From NCBI RefSeq assembly GCF_022376445.1, contig NW_025954962.1:1550001-1614000 (forward strand): 64,000 nt of DNA, in the 5' to 3' direction. Positions 1-13,222 of the stretch are shown piece after piece (positions within the stretch are counted from its first letter, which is position 1; the number at the start of each line of letters is the position of its first letter). The DNA is from Fomitopsis serialis. Taxonomy: Eukaryota > Basidiomycota > Agaricomycetes > Polyporales > Fomitopsidaceae. A model generated the notes under the pieces. It did not search any database, was not told the origin of the DNA, and worked only from the letters and a program-made list of their open reading frames with translations. The position numbers and the translations under genes are program-made.

Positions 1-662
1 ATCGATCTTCGGCCGTCGCGGGACAACGGACTCGGGTCCGCAAGGGGGATGTTGCGTTGACGAGCATCCTTGCCTTAAGTATCACGGCACCTGCAGCGAG
101 ATGAAATGATAGAATAGGTCTGTACAGCCATGCCCCTGCAACGTGGGTGGTCCAGGTCATGTTGGCGCTTGAAACGACGAATGGCGTAAGTACAGGTCCC
201 GCCAGGTGTGCCAGTGAACCACACAGTGTAGTTAATCGGTTGATCGTGAGAGCCAATACATGCAGCACATATACTGTGGATCACCTTGCCCGCAAGAACC
301 AGAGTACGACGCGGACGGTCACCGGTCAACGCCACTGATTCCACGCTGCCAGAACCAGCCTGATTCCCAAGCCTACTATCGATGGATGGAGTTCAGTAGT
401 GGAGACTATCAAAAATCGTGCAGGTGACCATCTGTATGGTCAATTGCTGCCACTTGAAGACTGTTCGAACTGACACTCGCGACGAAGGAGCTAGCACATG
501 AGAGAACTGTCGAGTTGCCCAACATATTGAATACATCTGCCCAGCAGCATCGTCCTGTAGTCAGCGATCTATTAGTGCCAATCATCGTCCTGGGTCCAAG
601 CGTACCATTGATCGCTCGCAAGTCAGTAGATTATCCGTCGACGACACTTACGGCGCACTCAC
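1..662. other. No gene resolved; probable 3' end of the BTB gene
   Basis: No recognisable complete gene is seen here. The BTB gene on the minus strand has a clear splice donor at 662, so its last exon or exons and 3' UTR should lie in this stretch, but I could not choose the acceptor with confidence. Short open frames on both strands have no family resemblance. Confidence 0.5.
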
Positions 663-1493
663 CTTGAGTGTGTTTGGTAGGGAGTTCACCATAGCGCGGA
701 GATTGGTTTTGGTGTGCGTGGCGTCATACAGCTTCTCGTGACAATGCTGGCAACTCGCCTCTGCAGCGACTTGGACGTCAGGACTCTCGATGTCGTCGAC
801 ACTGACTGGGACATGCTCTGCCCGCGACAGCCACCAGGCCTTGAGCGTCAGCCAGGGATTGCGTCCGATGTTCTTGCAGCACTTTGGACACATCTGCGGA
901 ACTTCATTCCCCTTGTCGTAGACGTCGGCATCATCGAGTTTCTCCCGCAGCGCATCTCTCCGCCTGCGCTGCAGGACGAAGAGCTTCATGATCGCAGACC
1001 CGTCGAGTTTGACGAGCTCCGCAGCGACATCAGGCGAGCAGAGGTCCAGACGTATCGTCTTGGACAACGCCCACTCTGCTTCCCTCTTCCAGCCGCGCTC
1101 GCAGGCGATGGCGTAGACGCGGATCGGGGAGACTTTCGATACTCCGGAGGTGAGGCAGGCGCGGATAAGCATGACCGCAGAGGGCATCTCGTAGTACTCC
1201 GCCGCACGCAGGATGTCTAGCAACAGCTCGGTGGCATCAAGGGGAGGCATCTCGATCGAGAACGCGGTCTTCAGCAGCCCCGCGACCACGGTAGCTTCTT
1301 CCGGGATGCGGACGGGCTCGTTTGGGGAGGGTCTCGGCATATCCTTGGGATCCGTCAACAACTTGTTGAACCATCCTGATGTCGACTTCAAGGTCTGGGA
1401 GCGGACGCAGAACGATACCCCGTCCCTGGAACAAAGCACAACGTCCGTGTCTGATTCCGGCTGGAATGATGGATGGAACTTGTCGAACGACAT
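663..1493 (-). CDS. BTB/POZ domain protein (C-terminal exon unresolved)
   Basis: The start is the ATG at 1493, giving a protein that begins MSFDKFHPSF. An N-terminal BTB/POZ fold follows: the segment SDTDVVLCSRDGVSF is the usual opening strand, then a variable loop, then helices running through LLLDILRAAEYYEMPSAV. The C-terminal half has two CxxC pairs (CPKC and CQHC), which could bind zinc. This layout is typical of the large BTB family of Agaricomycetes, whose members are mostly uncharacterised; by family they are dimerisation or Cullin-3 adaptor candidates. The open frame extends upstream of 1493, but that part lacks BTB similarity and is probably 5' UTR. The exon ends at 663 on a strong donor (AAG/GTGAGT). 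Family assignment is good; specific function is unknown. Confidence 0.75.
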
Positions 1494-2047
1494 GTGTCGA
1501 ACCGTATACCGGCCGGTGACAATATGGTGGAGGCAATGATGCACGCTGGCTGGCGCCGGAAGCAGAAAACAAAAGTGGTTCGCATTATCAGCTTCCCGTG
1601 AGACTGGGAAAACAACAAGCTTACGTTGCAGCGTCAACGCAATGTGCAGTCCGTTGGCAGTAACCACCGACACGGTAGAGCGGATGATATACAGCCTCAA
1701 GGACTGGAAACGCCCGTGTACATGCCTCGTGTACCACCTGACGCTACACGATGGTATCAACTCAATGACGCGTGACAGAACGTCAAGGTCACGAAAGAGC
1801 CGCTGTGTTGCATTATGGCAACTGTTGTGTCGGCACCAGCTACGCCGAGACAGCTGGTATACGGCAGCATTGAGACTGCCAACTCTGTTGCGATAGCCCG
1901 CCAGAAGGCCGTGACCCTCTTACGCACAACACGCACAGGAGCATCGGGACAACAGCGGGTTTTGTGCATTAGGAATGTGTGTACCAGCATACCAGAGAAC
2001 TTCTACAATCCAAGAACATCCAGACGCCACCGAACACGCCAGAAAAC
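1494..2047. other. Gap between the BTB gene and CBR1
   Basis: This stretch holds the promoter and leader of the BTB gene and the 3' flank of CBR1, both on the minus strand. No RNA gene, repeat or further coding region is recognised. Confidence 0.5.
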
Positions 2048-3253
2048 CTAGAAAATGAAGACCTGCCCGTGGTTTGGTACGTGTGCCGCAGTCCTTCAAA
2101 GAGTTACTCACCTGGTCATCGAGCTTGCTGACGGTCCGAGGAGCCGAATAGGTGAGTTCTGCGAGGTGTTTCCTGCAGCTGATCAGTCAAAGAACAATAG
2201 TTCCTGTGAATGCAACTCACTTCATAGCAGTCATCATCGGTGGCGGCCCTGAAAAACAAATTGAGAACCGTGCCGCATCGGTCAACGCAAATCCACGTAC
2301 CGCACATCATGATCTTGATATCGTTATGCGGGTTCGGCGCCGGCATCCAGTTCTCGACCTGGTCCTTCGACACGAAGCCGACGCCGCCCGTCCATCCCTC
2401 GGGCGGGTTGTTGAGCACGTAGTACACCTTGAAGCGGTTCGGGTGCAGCGCGGCGAGCTCGTCCAGCTCCTTCTTGAGCAGGATGTCCTCGAAGTTCACG
2501 TTCGCGTAGATGAGGTTGAGCGCGGTGTGGTCGCTCGGGTTCTTGAGCGCTGCGCGGATGACCTGCAGCATGGGCGTGATACCCGTGCCGCCCGCGATCA
2601 TGCCCAGGACGCGCCATTGCGAGGGCTTGTAGGTGAACTGGCCCTTGGGGCCCTTCACGCGGACCTTGTCGCCGATTTTGAGGAGGGAGACGTAGCGCGA
2701 GATGTTGCCCTTCTCGTACGACTGCAGCGGGGCGTTAGTAAGGCGGCGGGCGGCGGGTTGAGAACGCACCTTGATGAGCAGGTCGAAGTGTCCCCGGTCG
2801 TCATCACTGCTCGTCGGCGTGTAGCTACGCATGATGTCCTTCCCGTTGATTTCAGCCGAGACTGAGATGTGCTGGCCAATGGGCAGCCCAAGGACATCAT
2901 CGGGATGGGGAAGGGCGAAACGGTAGCTACATGAACCTCAGTCGCAGCGCATGCCACGTCGCACAACCAACACTCACATCGCAGTGTTCGGAGAGATTTG
3001 TACCTTCTCCTTCAGCGGGAACTCCTGCCATTTCGCTGGATCAAGTACAGGCGTCTTCTCTGCGAGTCGCAACCGTCACGCTGGAAGCAGCAGGACCAAC
3101 TGCGTGGCACTCACTTTGAGCTGCACCGAACTTTCGGTAGATTAAGAAACTCGTCACCACGGCCATGCCGAGCGCAAGCAACTGCGTGGCATTCCCTTCC
3201 AAGAGCCCTGCTGGTGCAGACGGAGAGCTAGACGAGCCATCTTGTGCCGACAT
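2048..3253 (-). CDS. CBR1: NADH-cytochrome b5 reductase, microsomal type
   Basis: A flavoprotein that passes electrons from NADH to cytochrome b5 for fatty-acid desaturation and sterol synthesis at the ER or outer mitochondrial membrane. The start at 3253 gives MSAQDG followed by one hydrophobic anchor ([15 protein letters not shown]). Spliced exons then give the FAD-binding motif [10 protein letters not shown], the lysine-rich segment [10 protein letters not shown], the NAD-binding [10 protein letters not shown], and the C-terminal MMCGPPPMM motif. The protein ends DDQVFIF at a TAG at 2048-2050. At least five short introns with good GT-AG ends restore one uninterrupted family-length protein, including a tiny last exon that encodes only VFIF. 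An open frame upstream of the ATG is discussed separately. The identification is very secure. Confidence 0.93.
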
Positions 3254-3534
3254 CGTGTCCTCTCTAGGTGGTAGGCCGACGAGGATAAGGCGTGAAATGT
3301 CGTAACCGGCCTCCTTGAGCTTCCCGTTAATGATCTTAGAGACAGCGATGAGAGAGAAGAATGTGACGAGGAACGCCGTTAAGTAGGCCCACTGGAGGTG
3401 GTTGGGCATCACAACCTCGAAAGCAGGAATCGCACGATCCCAGTCGTTGGGGTCGGGATTTTGGCCGCGGAAGACGCTCAAACAGGTCCGGACTCTGCAT
3501 CTTCGGGCCCATACGGTTTCGCCGTCGTGTCCAT
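3254..3534 (-). other. Upstream hydrophobic open segment in frame with CBR1
   Basis: Immediately upstream of the CBR1 ATG the same frame stays open and encodes RGQNPDPNDWDRAIPAFE, then a strong membrane-like stretch (WAYLTAFLVTFFSLIAV), then IINGKLKEAG. In that frame the only ATG precedes PNHLQW. A second short frame starting at 3534 (MDTTAKPYGPEDAESGP) would join it if one base were missing near 3480, the same kind of error seen elsewhere in this window. It could be a separate small membrane protein, an alternative N-terminus of CBR1, or chance. No family is recognised. Confidence 0.35.
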
Positions 3535-5179
3535 GTCAGAGCTTATTCCGCGAGTGCGATAAGTATGTAGCTCTCGAAAAGCAAGTAGGGGGTCTAGAGA
3601 CGCAGCAGATAATGTAGTTGCTGAAGTACACCGTGAGCTATTGTGAGTAGAAATCGAGACACATGCATGACACGCGTATGCTGATCTATGTACATAGGAC
3701 TGGTCCACTGGTCGCTGTGCTGGATATCATGTTGTGCATGGTCTAGCGGTGCTAATGCGAACGCAGTTCCACTACTAGTACTACGCGGTGTCGGACAATG
3801 GCCCATCTGCCACTATGCTAGAAACATGTGCACCCGCGAACCCTGACCGAGACAGTGTCGCAGATGAAACAAGCGACTCGGACATGGTGCGTATGCGAAC
3901 GCACAGTACTTCCTCTCGGTGAATCATCGACCCTAATTGCTTTCATCATGCCTATATGAACCCACGCGCGAGACACGGGCTCTTGACAACTGTGACAAGC
4001 GATGCAGGTCATCCATGGCCTGCATGCTTTGACAGCAAAGGATTTAGTCAGCCTGGTTGTCAACGCCATGCTTACCAAGATTATGTGGAGACGTCCTCGA
4101 GTTAGCTCGCTTTTGGTACCTGAAGGCCTGAAGGCTGGGAATGGCGATGGACGGGTCAGCTGGCTTGGCCCAGTACTTGAAAAGCGGGTTGCGAGCCGGC
4201 GAGCCGAGAGTCAATCCAGCCTGAGCCTCGCGCGCAAATGTAGACCGACAAGCCGATGATTGCCCGCAGTCAAGTCGCAGCCACGGTGGTGTCCAACGCT
4301 TTCTGTCGACGTGACGCAGAATAGCAACATACCACACTTGTTCTAAAATTGAGAAGGGCAACCACGATGATCCCAGAGTGCCAAGTCCCTGATAGAGCTA
4401 GGCAAACGCAAACACTCCGAAAGATACGGGCGTAGCAAGAACATCATCTGGACCCGAGGATGCTCGCGAGTGGCTGCAGAAGGGGCTACAGGCAACGGGC
4501 CACCCCGGGGGAGACTGCGGGACACCGTAGCAAGAGTGTAGATGTGGATGGTTGTTGAAATGCGCCGTATGCGCTCCCGATGCGCTCAATTGAACACTTT
4601 TCACCGGTGCGCCGGATCGAGGCGTCAGGCAGATGTGTTTGAGATCGACATGTCGAGACGCTCGGACACGGTTGCCATGTGGGCGCACCGTGCAAGCAAG
4701 CGCAGTTGAGGCTCAGGCGGCTGTGCGGGAGATGCGCGTTTGCAGGCGAGATCGGGAACATGGACGGGCAGGGGACGGGCGGAGCGTATGGGCCGCGGAG
4801 GAGGCTGGCGTGGCGACAAGCAGTGCACGGCGCGACAATGCGCGCGAGCCCAAAGCGGGTGGCTGGGCGCTACGCAGGCGCTGCGACGGGGGGGTGTTTG
4901 GATACCATAGGCGCCACGTGGGGCGCACAAATACGGGGCCGACTCTCACAGTTCAACTCCTACTTATGCCTCGCCTCGCCTGAATGCCGCCCTCCACGAC
5001 TCTTCTCCATTTTTCCTCCCCGTCCGTCTAACGCTCTGCTGGGGATCTTCCCTTTTTCTTCTCTTTATCTTTGTTTTCTTCGCCCGGCGTCATTGCCCTC
5101 CTCACACCTTTCCGTGTGATCTTCTCCTTCACCTTGCAGCGCTACCGCACACGCCGGCGTGTCGAGCCAACTCAAAAGC
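3535..5179. other. 1.6 kb gap before the phosphatase gene
   Basis: No protein with family similarity is found on either strand. From about 4960 to 5140 the plus strand is rich in C and T, with many CTCC and TTCT runs, as expected for a basidiomycete core promoter and leader of the phosphatase gene. The remainder shows no repeat or RNA gene that I can recognise. Confidence 0.45.
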
Positions 5180-7306
5180 ATGGACTCAGCGACCCCTCGT
5201 CCGCCATCCTCCCTGCGGTCCCTTCCCTCCGCCACGCAGCGGAAGAGAGGCCCCCCGACTTCCCTTCGCATTGACACCCCAGCTCTTACCTCCGACATAG
5301 CGCTCGTACAGAGCGAGAGCTCTGCCTCTGCCTCTGGACTTTCCTCTGCAACTTCTGACTCTGACTCGTTTACCTTTCCTAACCCCAGCAAGCCACGGAC
5401 GTCCCGGAACATGAAGAAGCTGTCCCTCACCCTCCCCTCCGCCCAGTCCTCGACCAACTCCCTCCTCTCCACAGACAGCCAAGGCCTGGAACCCAAGAGA
5501 CGACTCTCGATCGTTTCCCTCCCCCCGGCCGTCCCGGCTACCTCCCTACGGAGAAAAGGAGAGGAGGACCAGAGTCTCGATCCCGCGTCGTATCACGATG
5601 GCCCAGTGCAGATCTTGCCGGGCATCTGGCTTGGCTCTGAGGATAACGTTCGCGATTGGAGAGGTCATTTGGAGCGCGGTATCAAGTCGATTCTAAATGT
5701 CGCGAAAGAGGTCAACACCATCTTCGATTCGGTGAAGCCTCATCGCGCGTTCATGTCGACGCCCGACCTGAATTCGGGCAGCGGCGATTCCGAGTCGACA
5801 TACTACCCCGCTCATGTACCGAGTGGCAGACCAGCGATGCACTATCTCAAGTTGCCCTGGTCGCATGGTCAGGCGGATCTTGTACATACCGGTTTCCCAG
5901 CCGCATTCACGTTTGTCGATCGAGCTCTCGAACGTGGAGACGGCGTGTTGATTCAGTATGTAACCTACAAGCCCATTCCACCGATCGATTGTCTCACGTT
6001 CATTGTAGCTGTCAATGTGGTGTTTCGCGTTCTGCAACCTTGGTCATTGCCTTGGTCATGCGCGCAGCCGCGCAACGATCCCCAAACGTGCCCTGCGAGG
6101 TCTGGGCACTGAAAGGCATGCAAGGCGCCTATGACTTTGTAAAGGAGAAAAGCAGTACTATCGGACCTAATATGTCGTATGTGTCTTGTCTTCGCATTTC
6201 GTGTGACATATACTCACGTTATATGCTGCGAACCCAGCCTTATTTATCAGCTATTAGACTATGAACGCACGGTCAAGAGTGGCACGAATTCTCCGGCGTC
6301 GTTTGACCAGTCTCCTTCCGAGGCAGAGTGGAGTCGTCAGCGCTTGCTAATGGACGAATCCCACGCCGACGATGATAGGGAAAGCGTCGAGGTTATGCGC
6401 GAAGCAAGAGCGCTGGATCAGGCCATGGAAGACCGGTTGATGGCACGCAAGTCGTCCATGTCTTCCATGAGTTCGTCTGGATCATGCCCAAGAAGACCCA
6501 GATACGTGTCGCGAAAGCGTGCAGGCTCTATTGCCAGCGTCATGACAGGCAGCAGTCTGCTGAGTGAAAACCTCGTGGAGGAGGATGAGGAAGAAGAGCT
6601 GTTAGGCGTGGGTGGTGGGTTTGACGAGAGCAGTGAAGGCACAGGCTGTTCCAGCGCGGAGCCCACGGAGGACGAAGGCTCGCGATCGCGGAAGGATTCC
6701 GGTGAGCAGCCGTCGTCAGGGTTCCTCACTGCGCGTCAGGTGCCCACCGTGCGGATGCCCCCCTCGGCCCCTTACCACAAGTCAAGTTTCACGCTTCCAC
6801 CTCCTCCAGCGACCGCTATCAGACCGAGCTTCGATCTGACGCCTCGGCCGCTGTCGAAGAGCCGGATGCGCCGGCCTCCGAACCTGGCCATCCTGCCACC
6901 TGTTCCGTCGTCACCTATCATCCCTGTCAACTCGCCCCCGTCCCCACCCCCTCCCAACCCTCGTCGCGCTCGCGCCGACGCACGGAAACCTACCCTCCCC
7001 CCGGCGAACCTGCGTATCAAGGTACATAACCCTCCCAAGCCAAAACTCACCTCCGCAGTGTCAACACCTTCCCAGACACTCTTCGTATTCCCCCCCTCTC
7101 CCACTCTCACGACGCGTACCCCCTCCACCATGACACTCACGTCAAATACCTCGTATCCTTTCCCCCCTTTGGCAACGCCCCGTGTCTCGTCGTTCAAGGC
7201 TGACGGCCGTCGTCGGTCTTTCATCGGCGTTCCACCGCCGTCGACACCCACGATCGCTTCTTCCCGTGTTGACGCACGAGGCTGGTTCGGCGGCCTGGGC
7301 AAGTAA
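5180..7306 (+). CDS. Dual-specificity phosphatase, MAPK-phosphatase type
   Basis: A tyrosine/serine-threonine phosphatase of the class that inactivates MAP kinases in fungi (Msg5-like). The ATG at 5180 begins MDSATPRPPSS; the first 130 residues are Ser/Pro-rich and probably disordered. The catalytic domain begins near VQILPGIWLGSEDNV and includes GIKSILNVAKEV. Removing an intron at 5956-6008 creates the signature HCQCGVSRS, a CX5R loop with the catalytic Cys and Arg. A second intron at 6177-6237 joins GPNMS to LIYQLLDYE, the usual closing helix of the domain. The remaining roughly 340 residues are acidic and then very Pro/Ser-rich and basic. The three exons total 670 codons. The catalytic core is secure; the substrate is inferred only from the family. 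Confidence 0.88.
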
Positions 7307-7785
7307 GCTCGGCCTCGCACAGGTCCAGCTCGTCGCCATGGCATGTCGCTCACGCTTCCCGTTCGTTTTCACTCACCCGGACCGTCGCCTGATCCGTCCT
7401 GCACGCCGCATCTCCTTCTGCACTTCTGCAACTCGGACCATTCGTCATTCACGTCGTTCTGTATTATAGCTGCACATGGATTCTGGACCTCGGGCATCCA
7501 CCTGCATTATTTTATCCTTCCATCCCCACTACTTAACTTCGTCAGACCGGACTTTACGCATCGTCGTGTTTGTACCAGTAGCCGCACACGCCCCGTGACG
7601 CTTACGCTCTCCCTCGCTCGCATCTCTGCATCGCCTTCGTCTTCGGCCCCGCCCTGTTGTTAGTAGACACGCACTTAGCCGCTCCGCAGAGCGGGAAGCG
7701 AGCAAGAAATGCAAAATAGAGATTATAGCTCGCAGTGACTGGGGATGATGGTACGGAGTAAGGGTTCGAGTAAGTACATTGAATG
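7307..7785. other. Convergent 3' flanks
   Basis: The phosphatase gene ends at 7306 on the plus strand and TVP23 ends at 7786 on the minus strand, so this stretch should hold both 3' UTRs. No other feature is seen. Confidence 0.5.
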
Positions 7786-8994
<1,209 letters not shown>

Positions 8995-9160
8995 GGTGGT
9001 GGGTGGGTGCGAGTGCAGAGTTACAAACGCTGGATGGCGGGCGATGCTGTCCGTCGCACATCGCGCCCGTTCATGATGCGCACTAGGCGCCCGGAAGACG
9101 CGCCCCACGTGCGCGTGAACGCGGATGCATCCGCTGCGCATTCACAGCCAACTCCTTGCA

Positions 9161-10793
9161 ATGAACGACGTCGAGAACGGCGCGCACGATGTGCAGCCTA
9201 CAGAGACCACCGCCCTCCTCACTACCAGAACTCCGTCTCAGCACGCCAACGACAGCTCACCCTTACCTCTGGTCGAACCGGTAATCCTCCGAGTCCTGGC
9301 CAAGGGGATCGTGTCCTGCGCGACGCGGACCTCTGTCCTATCCAACTGAAATCGCGCGCGGATGAGACCGCATTCTCACTCATTGTCCTTCTGTATGCTC
9401 GGTACAGTGCGCAGTTCGGGAGCCACCTCGTGGAGACGTGCTAGAGCAATGGCAGACGGGGCAGCGGCAAGTGCAAGACTTGCACCTCCTCGATCAGCGG
9501 CTCCTCGGTCTCTGGAGTGCCTTTCTCGCACAATGTCACTCAGAATTGGAAGTTGAAGCAGTGCTATGGATGTCATTCCCTTATGAAAAGCAGGGGCGTG
9601 AGTCAAAGAGAGGTGCGAGCACAGACACCAGACAAACCGGTTACAGGCTCCTTATACGATTGCTCTCAGTGGTGGACTTCCTATCTGGACACCCTGTCCT
9701 GGAGGAATTTCTGACGCATCCTGTCGTTCTCCTCAGCATTAGGAGGACTTGGAGGCGAGGTTGGGTCCGGAATGAGAACGAGCGACCATTCCCGACACGC
9801 TTGGTGCATCGATTTGACGCACTTTGCACTCCAAGGTCCGTAGCTCATGTGCTGGTTGCCAATCACCTGTTTGACGGATAGGGCAGAGTATTGCATGCGA
9901 TAGACCTTATCCTGCTTATGGCATACCTGGCGACACTCGCGCATTTTCTTGTTTTTCCTCCGTCCCGCTCCATAGACCCGACCGCCCTGGCGTCTCCAGA
10001 CAGTCGCGAGCGTGCGTTGATGCTCTACCCAGTTGCAAAGCTCTTCAAGCCACCTGTATACTCCGTTGTACCATACATCCTAGTGCTGGGCGCTTTCACC
10101 TCGCATTTGCCGCAGGTGCCTTACCCGGACGATGTCGCCTATGGGGTCTTGCTCTTTGCGTTCTCGTGGATGATCATCGACTTGCACCTCCCCATGTCAA
10201 CAAGTCCCCTACATCTTTTTCCCGCGGAGGTAGTCCTACCTCGTTCTGTTTTAATCCTGCACGGCATCGCCCGCATATTCATCCCCGTGGTCACCTTCTT
10301 CCTTCCCGCACTGTTGCTCTCCTTGTTCCTCCTGTCGACATCACTAGCCGACTTGTTCCCGAATGCAATGCGAACAACATTCGCCCCGGCTCCCATCGAA
10401 TCAAGAGTAGCCTTCCTCTCGCTCTTCGCCGTTCTGTTTCTTCTCATGGTGTGCTCTCTGGTCATGCTTGTACTGGTCTATCCATCCTTCGCATCGCAGA
10501 CCTCCTGTAGCTCCTGGGATCGATGTTCGAAACCAATTGGTTTGGAGGCCCGCCGGTTCTTCATCCGCACGGTTATCCGATACTCTACGCCATACGTTTT
10601 CCCGGCACCATTCAATTTGCTTCAGATATGCATCCGCGTGCCCGCTGCCGTCCTCACCGCCGTCTGCGGTGGGGATAATATGGCTTCGATTCATGCACCC
10701 AGTCTGCCCGAGCGCATTGTGTGGAGAGTGACCATCGCACCACTAGGTGTCGTGTTTGGCGCTTTTTGGCTATGGGGGCTTAAGAGCAGGTAA
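9161..10793 (+). CDS. Multi-pass membrane protein, conserved in fungi, function unknown
   Basis: The ATG at 9161 begins MNDVENGAHDVQPTETTALL, an acidic vacuolar-type N-terminus. Spliced segments include LLDQRLLGLWSAFL, VVDFLSGHPVLEEF and RFDALCTPR. A long last exon (from about 9891) carries at least six hydrophobic helices, for example LILLMAYLATLAHFLVF and LLSLFLLSTSLADLF, and ends FGAFWLWGLKSR. The order of a soluble N-terminal helical region, a helix bundle and a C-terminal PAPFNLLQ segment recalls fungal vacuolar TRP channels (Yvc1 type), but this is a pattern impression and not a motif match. Exon boundaries between 9300 and 9890 are uncertain and one frame change may be an error. I am confident it is a membrane protein and unsure of its activity. 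Confidence 0.6.
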
Positions 10794-11312
10794 CAGATAC
10801 GCGCACAGGTATGTACTTCTAATATGTGAATCTCGTGATACTCACTGGAAAAGCAGGACTGTTTACATGCTGGATATTCGGGACTGTCTATTCATCTATA
10901 TGTCCGATATCGACGTCGATTCCAGAGGGCAGCAGACTTGTGCCCGACGTGGACACCGGCAGATTTTTAATTCATCAGGACTGTACACCCTTCTCGTGAT
11001 ATGGCCCAGTAATGATTATTATGGAAAGTTTCATCACTGTGCAGTGCTGGCGTATCTGGTGCTAACGGGCACTGCAAGGTTCTGTACAGACAGCCTTCTG
11101 TGCGTGCACTCCCGATCAACGTTAGCGCTGCAGTGACGATCTCCCCCGCGATCTCGATCTGCAGTAAGATCTCGTACACTGATGGTGTGATCGGAACCCA
11201 ATCGGCTCCTCCACCTGAACCACCATCCAACCACGGTCGACGTGCTCTCAAGAGCACTGACAGTGATCACTCTGGGCCGTGGCGCCATCTATTACACGCG
11301 GAATAGGCGAGG
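10794..11312. other. Gap between two plus-strand genes
   Basis: This contains the 3' flank of the membrane protein gene and the promoter of the leucine-rich-repeat gene. No additional gene or repeat is recognised. Confidence 0.45.
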
Positions 11313-13222
11313 ATGAGCACTAGCAAACGGGGGTCTCCGAGTCGACCTACCAAACGTCGTCGCATCGGTATTGGTCAGCCCACCGAGGAGGACAGAATCT
11401 CCCCTGCACAGGTGCAAGCGAGCGCACCCACTGCAACGGCACTATCAACGCGAACTATCTTGCTTTCGGTCCCCTCATTAACCGCCGTGTGCATTCGTGT
11501 GTTTGCTGACAACTTGAGGATTCTGTCAGAGAATCATCCAGTGTGGGAGAATGTCCGTTCCTTGTTGCAGGTCCTCCCGGACCCGCTCGCTCAGAGGCTC
11601 TTCTCCACGCTCAAGACGACATGCCCTCAGTTTATCAGCGACGAGCTGATAGAGTCTGTGAGTCCGATTAGATGTATCCAAGCCTCAGTCACTGACGTCG
11701 TTATATATGACACCAGTACTTCATACGCCCTCCGGTCGTTGCTCTTGACAGAGGCCTTCCCGGAGTCAACAGACGCACCTTCGTGGCTATACGCGACTCC
11801 ACAATCAACTCCCAGCTTCAGGAGCTACATCTCACGGATTTTGACAAGGATGGCGATACTGTGTTTGCATCTATCATCTCGAAACTCCCCAGTCTACGCG
11901 TCCTCGTCTTGAGGTGAGTTGATATCCAGATACAATTGCAAGTAATTAATTAGATTCAGAGGCTGTTCCAAAGTCGGTGAGAAGACGTGTAACACCGTGG
12001 TGCAAACATGCCCCAGTCTAGCGGTACTGAATCTGAGCCACACATCCGTCACCCCTGCTTTCGTAGCCCCCATCCTACTAGCTTGCCGTGACTTGGAAGT
12101 CTTGAAAGTCGCGGGTATATCCAGCTGGGTTCGTCTTGCTGTTTTCTGTGTGAACAACAAATGCATATGTCACATCTTATGTCGCAGACTGATGCTGCAT
12201 TTGCGAAGTTAACCGCCGCATTCAGCAAAGACGAAGACTTCCAGCTGCCCAAATTGCGTACCCTAAAGTTACGCCAGACATCTTTAAGTGACAATGCTCT
12301 AGTTCCATTCATGAAGGCCTGCCCAAATCTACGACGTGTGGATCTGTCATTCACGCAGATCCGCTTTCCGTGGCACCTGCTCCGCGGGAAGCCCGTGGAG
12401 AAGCTGTCGCTCGCCTCCACCCCAGTGCTGGGCAAGGCTCTGCTTGATACGATCTCCCGGCTGCCTCACATCGTGACGCTCAACGTCGCAGCTCTCGGAG
12501 GAAGCCAAGGCTCCCATACGGCTTCCCCAAATTTGTTTGCGATGAGTATCAACGACGATATACTCCGTGGCCTTACGGATATGCTGCAAACATCTCGTCT
12601 CGAACGGATCAATTTGGTTGGCAGCACGAAGATTGGGATGACTGGTAGTCACGGACGTCGAGAAAGCGTAGTGGGCGACTTCGTCCGTCGTGTAGGTAGA
12701 AAATGCAAAGTGAGTGTGAAGTGCTCGCAACAATGTCGTCAATCAACTGCTGAAACATGAACAGGTGCTGAACTTGTCGAATGTACCGGCACTTCGGTCC
12801 GCCGATCTGGAAGGACTGGTTTCGGAGACCGCGGGCGACCCACCCCCCATGATACAAGTGCTGCTCCTGAACAACACACTGGTCGATGATGCCGCTGCTC
12901 CGTTCATCTCGGCTTGCACAGACCTGGAAAACTTGGGGATAAGCGGGACGAGGTTCACCAGTAGGCAAACTGTTATTCAGCGTCCTGGACATTGCTCTAA
13001 ACACTGTTTGCGCAGGTGGTGGCTTGTACCCTGTCGTTGACGCATGCCCACGGCTGCACAAGTTGGACCTGACTAGCTGTCGTGGTGTGAGAGTCGTTGA
13101 CAGACGACGGTTCTTTGAGGTAGGATCCAGATACTCAAACATCTGTGATATTACCTGTGGAAAGCACCAACTGACTGATTGTTGTGTAGGTCTGGGAGAA
13201 TGAACGGGAGGAACTTGGTTGA
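11313..13222 (+). CDS. Leucine-rich-repeat (RNI-like) protein
   Basis: The ATG at 11313 gives a basic, nuclear-localisation-like start (RPTKRRRIGIG). After a helical segment with the motif LPDPLAQRLF, the protein becomes a series of irregular leucine-rich repeats of the ribonuclease-inhibitor type: LQELHLTDFD, LRVLVLRGCSKVGE, LAVLNLSHTSV, LEVLKVAG, LRTLKLRQTSL, LRRVDLSFTQI, VLNLSNVPAL, LENLGISGT and LHKLDLTSC. It ends VWENEREELG at a TGA at 13220-13222. At least six short introns are needed. Amn1, Rad7 and F-box LRR proteins share this repeat class. No F-box was seen, so I name only the fold. Its role is probably as a protein-interaction scaffold. Confidence 0.8.

Noticed and set aside
2152..2865. 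A plus-strand open frame of 237 codons opposite CBR1
   Set aside because: The minus strand encodes the reductase with all motifs; the plus-strand frame is Val/Arg/His-rich and has no similarity.
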